A stretch of 64,000 nt of DNA, taken from JAJXWB01 sp047605445 (GTDB taxonomy: Bacteria > Pseudomonadota > Alphaproteobacteria > Rhizobiales > Beijerinckiaceae). The stretch is from assembly GCA_047605445.1 (NCBI GenBank), contig JASGFP010000004.1:5724-69723 (forward strand), in the 5' to 3' direction. Made by a program: the position numbers and the translations under genes. The notes below the pieces were generated by a model. It had not been told where the DNA came from. It ran no database searches and worked only from the letters and a program-made list of their open reading frames with translations. Shown here piece after piece: positions 61,458-64,000 of the stretch (positions within the stretch are counted from its first letter, which is position 1; each line of letters opens with the position of its first letter).

Positions 61458-63077
61458 ATGCGCTACGACCTGATCGCCGGCCTGTCGGTCGCCGGCCTTC
61501 TCCTGCCCGAGGCGGTCGCCTATTCCTCGATTGCGGGTCTCGCGCCGCAGCACGGCCTGTTCGCGGCGGTGGCGGGGCTGCTGGCCTATGCCGCGATCGG
61601 CCGCTCGCATTACGCCATCGTCTCGCCGACCTCGTCGTCCGCCGCGATACTCGCCGCTTCCGCAGCGTCGGTCGCCTTCGACATGCCGAAAGGTCACCGC
61701 GAGGCGCTCGCATTCGGCGCGGTGCTGCTCGCTGGCGCATTCTTCGTGATCGCCGGCGCGCTCGGGCTCGGGCGATTGTCGAACTTTATCTCGCGTCCCG
61801 TGCTGCGCGGCTTCGCCTTCGGCCTCGCGCTGACAATCGTTGCGCGCCAGGCGCCGACGATGCTCGGTCTCGACGGCGTCTCGGGAAATCTCTTCGTTGT
61901 CCTCGCCGAGGTGGCGGGCCGCTACGCCGACTGGAGCATGACGAGCCTAGCGCTCGGCGCTGCCGCCTTGCTCGCGCTGCTGGCGCTCCGGCGCCTGCCG
62001 GTTCTGCCGGGCGCGTTCGTCGTGCTCGTCGCCGGCGTCCTGCTCGCTTTCGCCGTCGACCTGCCGGCGCACCGCGTCAAGCTCGTCGGCGAGATTGACA
62101 TGGTTCCGGCCTGGCCGGGCCTCCCGGACCTGTCCTGGCGCGAATGGACCCGGCTCGCGGAGGTTGCGGCGCCGCTCTTCCTCATCATCTACGCCGAATC
62201 CTGGGGCTCGATGCGCAGCCTCGCCCTGCGCCATGGCGACAGTCTTGACGCCAATCGCGAACTGATCGCGCTCGGCGCGGCGAATCTTCTGTCCGGTCTC
62301 GTGCGCGGCATGCCGGTCGGCGCAGGCTTTTCGGCTTCCTCCGCAGCCGAGGCGGCCGGGGCTCGCACCCGGCTCGCGGGCTTCGCGGCGGCGCTTGCGA
62401 TGATCTTTCTTGTCGCCAACGCCGGCCCCTATATCGCGCGTCTGCCGCAACCCGTGCTCGCGGCCGTCGTCGTCGTCGCGCTTCTGCATGCGCTCGATCC
62501 CGCGCCGTTGTTGCGACTCTGGCGTATCGACCGCGACCAGTATATCGCGCTCGCCGCCGCGCTCGGCGTCATGATACTCGGCGTGGTCGACGGCATGCTG
62601 CTGGCCGTCGCGCTGTCCATTGTCGCCATTCTGCAGCGCATGGCGACGCCGAAGGTCGTGGCCCTCGGCCGGCTGGAGCAGACGCATGATTTCATCGAGG
62701 CGACGCTTCCCGGCGTCGAGATAGATCCGCGCATCGAGATTCTGCGGCCGACACAGCCCCTCTTTTTCGCCAACGCCGACCTCGTTTTTTCAGACATCGT
62801 CGCGCGCATCCGCGTCAACCGGTCGGTCGCGGCCGTGATTCTCAGCCTCGAGGAAACTTCGAGCCTCGATTCGACGACGCTCGACGGTCTGATCGAATGC
62901 GACGCGCAATTGACCGCGCTTGGCCGCCATCTCTTCCTTGCGCGCGTGAAGCAATCCGTCGCCGGCACGCTGGCAGCAGCCGGCGCGCAGGATCTCGCGC
63001 AGCGCGCGGCGCAGAATTTCAGCGTGTCGGACGCCTGGAAGGCGGCGCGCGCGGCGATCGGCGAGCCGCAAGCCTGA
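61458..63077 (+). CDS. SulP family anion transporter with STAS domain
   Basis: A 539-residue membrane protein of the SulP/SLC26 family, which imports sulfate, bicarbonate or other anions. It opens directly at the first membrane segment (RYDLIAGLSVAGLLLPEAVAYSSIAGL, about residues 2-28), typical for the family. About ten to twelve further hydrophobic segments reach to residue 400, and a cytosolic STAS domain (about 425-535, with VILSLEETSSLDSTTLDGL) ends the protein. The only in-frame start is the ATG at 61458, which has no clear ribosome-binding site. The anion cannot be told from sequence. Confidence 0.88.
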   Translation: MRYDLIAGLSVAGLLLPEAVAYSSIAGLAPQHGLFAAVAGLLAYAAIGRSHYAIVSPTSSSAAILAASAASVAFDMPKGHREALAFGAVLLAGAFFVIAGALGLGRLSNFISRPVLRGFAFGLALTIVARQAPTMLGLDGVSGNLFVVLAEVAGRYADWSMTSLALGAAALLALLALRRLPVLPGAFVVLVAGVLLAFAVDLPAHRVKLVGEIDMVPAWPGLPDLSWREWTRLAEVAAPLFLIIYAESWGSMRSLALRHGDSLDANRELIALGAANLLSGLVRGMPVGAGFSASSAAEAAGARTRLAGFAAALAMIFLVANAGPYIARLPQPVLAAVVVVALLHALDPAPLLRLWRIDRDQYIALAAALGVMILGVVDGMLLAVALSIVAILQRMATPKVVALGRLEQTHDFIEATLPGVEIDPRIEILRPTQPLFFANADLVFSDIVARIRVNRSVAAVILSLEETSSLDSTTLDGLIECDAQLTALGRHLFLARVKQSVAGTLAAAGAQDLAQRAAQNFSVSDAWKAARAAIGEPQA

Positions 63078-63080
63078 CGC

Positions 63081-63710
63081 TCAGCGCCAGGCGAACACCG
63101 GCTGCTCGAGATGCGCCACGCGCGTGACCCTGCCGACCCAGAGTTCGCGGAACTGATAGAGAAAGGCCGCCGTCGGCGCGTGGATCGTCGAGTCCCAAAC
63201 GCGCATGCGGATGACCGGCCGATCGCTCTCGGGGATAGACAGAAACTCGAGCCTGCGATCGTCCGAGAGCTGCGTCATAGGCGCGCGGTGCACGGACTGG
63301 ACCTCATCTGGATTTGGCGTGATTTCCTTGATGCGGCCACCCCACACGACGACGGGCGTGACGACATAGCCCGAACGCGTTGGATAATCGTCGAGCACCG
63401 CCAGCGCGTCGTCGGCTGAAATTTTCAGGCCAAGTTCCTCGTCGAGTTCCCGCAACGCGGCCTGCACGACCGTTTCGCCTTTGTCGCAGCGTCCGCCCGG
63501 CAGCGCCCATTGCGCGGCGTGGCTGCGCAGGCGCGGCGAGCGGCGCGTGAGCAGAAGGCAGGGATCGTTCTTGTTCATGCCGTCGACGACGACCAGCGCG
63601 ACGGCGGCGTGCTTGAGGCCCTGCCCTTCGACAGGCTGCGCCTCCCGCGTGAAGGAAGCGCAGAGTTCGACAAGACGGGCGCGGCCTGCGGCGTCGATGG
63701 AAAGCGTCAT
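63081..63710 (-). CDS. Nudix hydrolase (CoA-pyrophosphatase-like)
   Basis: A 209-residue Nudix enzyme. The Nudix box runs from about residue 73 to 95 (GGRCDKGETVVQAALRELDEE), preceded by LLTRRSPRLRSHAAQWALPGG. This lead-in recalls the extra motif of CoA diphosphatases (NudL/YeaB), which have LLTxRSxxxRxHxGxxxFPGG; here the match is partial. The likely reaction is hydrolysis of a nucleoside diphosphate-linked compound in the cytoplasm. The ATG at 63710 is preferred over an in-frame ATG at 63725, which has no ribosome-binding site. It is convergent with the SulP gene. Confidence 0.82.
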   Translation of the reverse strand: MTLSIDAAGRARLVELCASFTREAQPVEGQGLKHAAVALVVVDGMNKNDPCLLLTRRSPRLRSHAAQWALPGGRCDKGETVVQAALRELDEELGLKISADDALAVLDDYPTRSGYVVTPVVVWGGRIKEITPNPDEVQSVHRAPMTQLSDDRRLEFLSIPESDRPVIRMRVWDSTIHAPTAAFLYQFRELWVGRVTRVAHLEQPVFAWR

Positions 63711-63757
63711 GCCCCTTGGTCGCATGGCGCGCCGAAGCCGGCAACCGCAATGCGCGC

Positions 63758-64000
63758 CTAGCTGATCAGCGGCGCGGCGATGGATGCGAGCCTGCCGCAA
63801 TAGGCGGCTTCGCTGAAATGAACCTCATAGGCGGCGCGTGTCGCGCTGGCCGCGCGTTCCGCCGGACTTGGCGCGGGCGCGGCTGCGGCGCTGCGCAGCG
63901 CGGCCGCGAAGCTCTCCGCATTGTCGGCGAGCGTGACATTGGCGAGGCTCGCCGGGTCGAGATTCATGCCGCGAAAGGCGTGGCCGGTCGCGATCAGCGG
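63758..64000 (-). CDS. C-terminal end of a probable glycosyltransferase (partial)
   Basis: The minus-strand frame is open from the right window edge to a stop at 63758, giving about 80 residues. The visible part begins PLIATGHAFRGMNLDPAS, which resembles the donor-binding end of family-1/4-type glycosyltransferases (pattern PLVAT-HA-RG), then an Ala-rich helical C-terminus. An internal ATG (63967) could be mistaken for a start. The rest of the gene lies outside the window, so family and sugar cannot be confirmed. Confidence 0.5.
   Translation of the reverse strand, partial: PLIATGHAFRGMNLDPASLANVTLADNAESFAAALRSAAAAPAPSPAERAASATRAAYEVHFSEAAYCGRLASIAAPLIS

Overview
The window reads as a chromosomal segment of a GC-rich alphaproteobacterium, most likely of the order Hyphomicrobiales (Rhizobiales). 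The evidence is a class I lysyl-tRNA synthetase, AddAB instead of RecBCD, a TsaE-AmgK fusion next to MurU, a complete Tad/Cpa pilus set, and a DivL-type kinase at the head of the addBA operon. Malonate, polyhydroxybutyrate and aromatic-acid genes would suit a soil or plant-associated heterotroph or facultative methylotroph, but the genus is inference. No phage, transposase, CRISPR array, rRNA or tRNA was seen. Genes are dense and mostly in short, tightly packed operons.

Layout. 1-7.2 kb: class I fumarase, a zinc-free quinone oxidoreductase, a feruloyl-CoA synthase-like ligase, an M20 amidohydrolase and a MipA/OmpV outer-membrane protein. 7.2-11.6 kb: phaZ, malonyl-CoA decarboxylase and malonyl-CoA synthetase, all on the minus strand, a route from storage polymer and malonate to acetyl-CoA. 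11.8-17 kb: a glutathione S-transferase, gamma-glutamyltransferase, and the overlapping nucleoside-salvage operon cdd-punA-deoA. 17-19.7 kb: pepA, a MarR regulator and an NlpC/P60 endopeptidase, a possible peptidoglycan-peptide recycling unit.

19.8-31.8 kb is the Tad pilus island: tadD; the minus-strand run cpaB-cpaC-cpaD-cpaE-tadA-tadB-tadC; cpaA; the Flp pilin; and a plus-strand unit with a free-standing secretin N-domain protein, TadE and a short TadE/TadG-like protein. The upstream regions of its transcription units carry one-mismatch versions of the CtrA box TTAA-N7-TTAAC.

31.8-38.2 kb: phosphomannomutase, HrpB helicase and the Kup potassium transporter. 38.2-49.6 kb: a minus-strand operon divL, tsaE-amgK, murU, addB, addA with overlapping or nearly touching genes. 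The DivL-like protein has Tyr where histidine kinases have the phospho-accepting His, as in Caulobacter DivL, which acts on CtrA. Together with the CtrA-like boxes this suggests that the pilus genes are under cell-cycle control.

50-64 kb holds mixed housekeeping and accessory genes: gentisate dioxygenase, nth, a DUF2244 protein, an Ada-like methyltransferase, a MAPEG protein, queC, nudC, a lytic transglycosylase, an enoyl-CoA hydratase, SRPBCC and VOC proteins, an AraC regulator, lysK with a hairpin over its ribosome-binding site, a SulP transporter, a Nudix hydrolase, and the end of a probable glycosyltransferase. Several palindromic repeat families lie between genes, often between convergent pairs.
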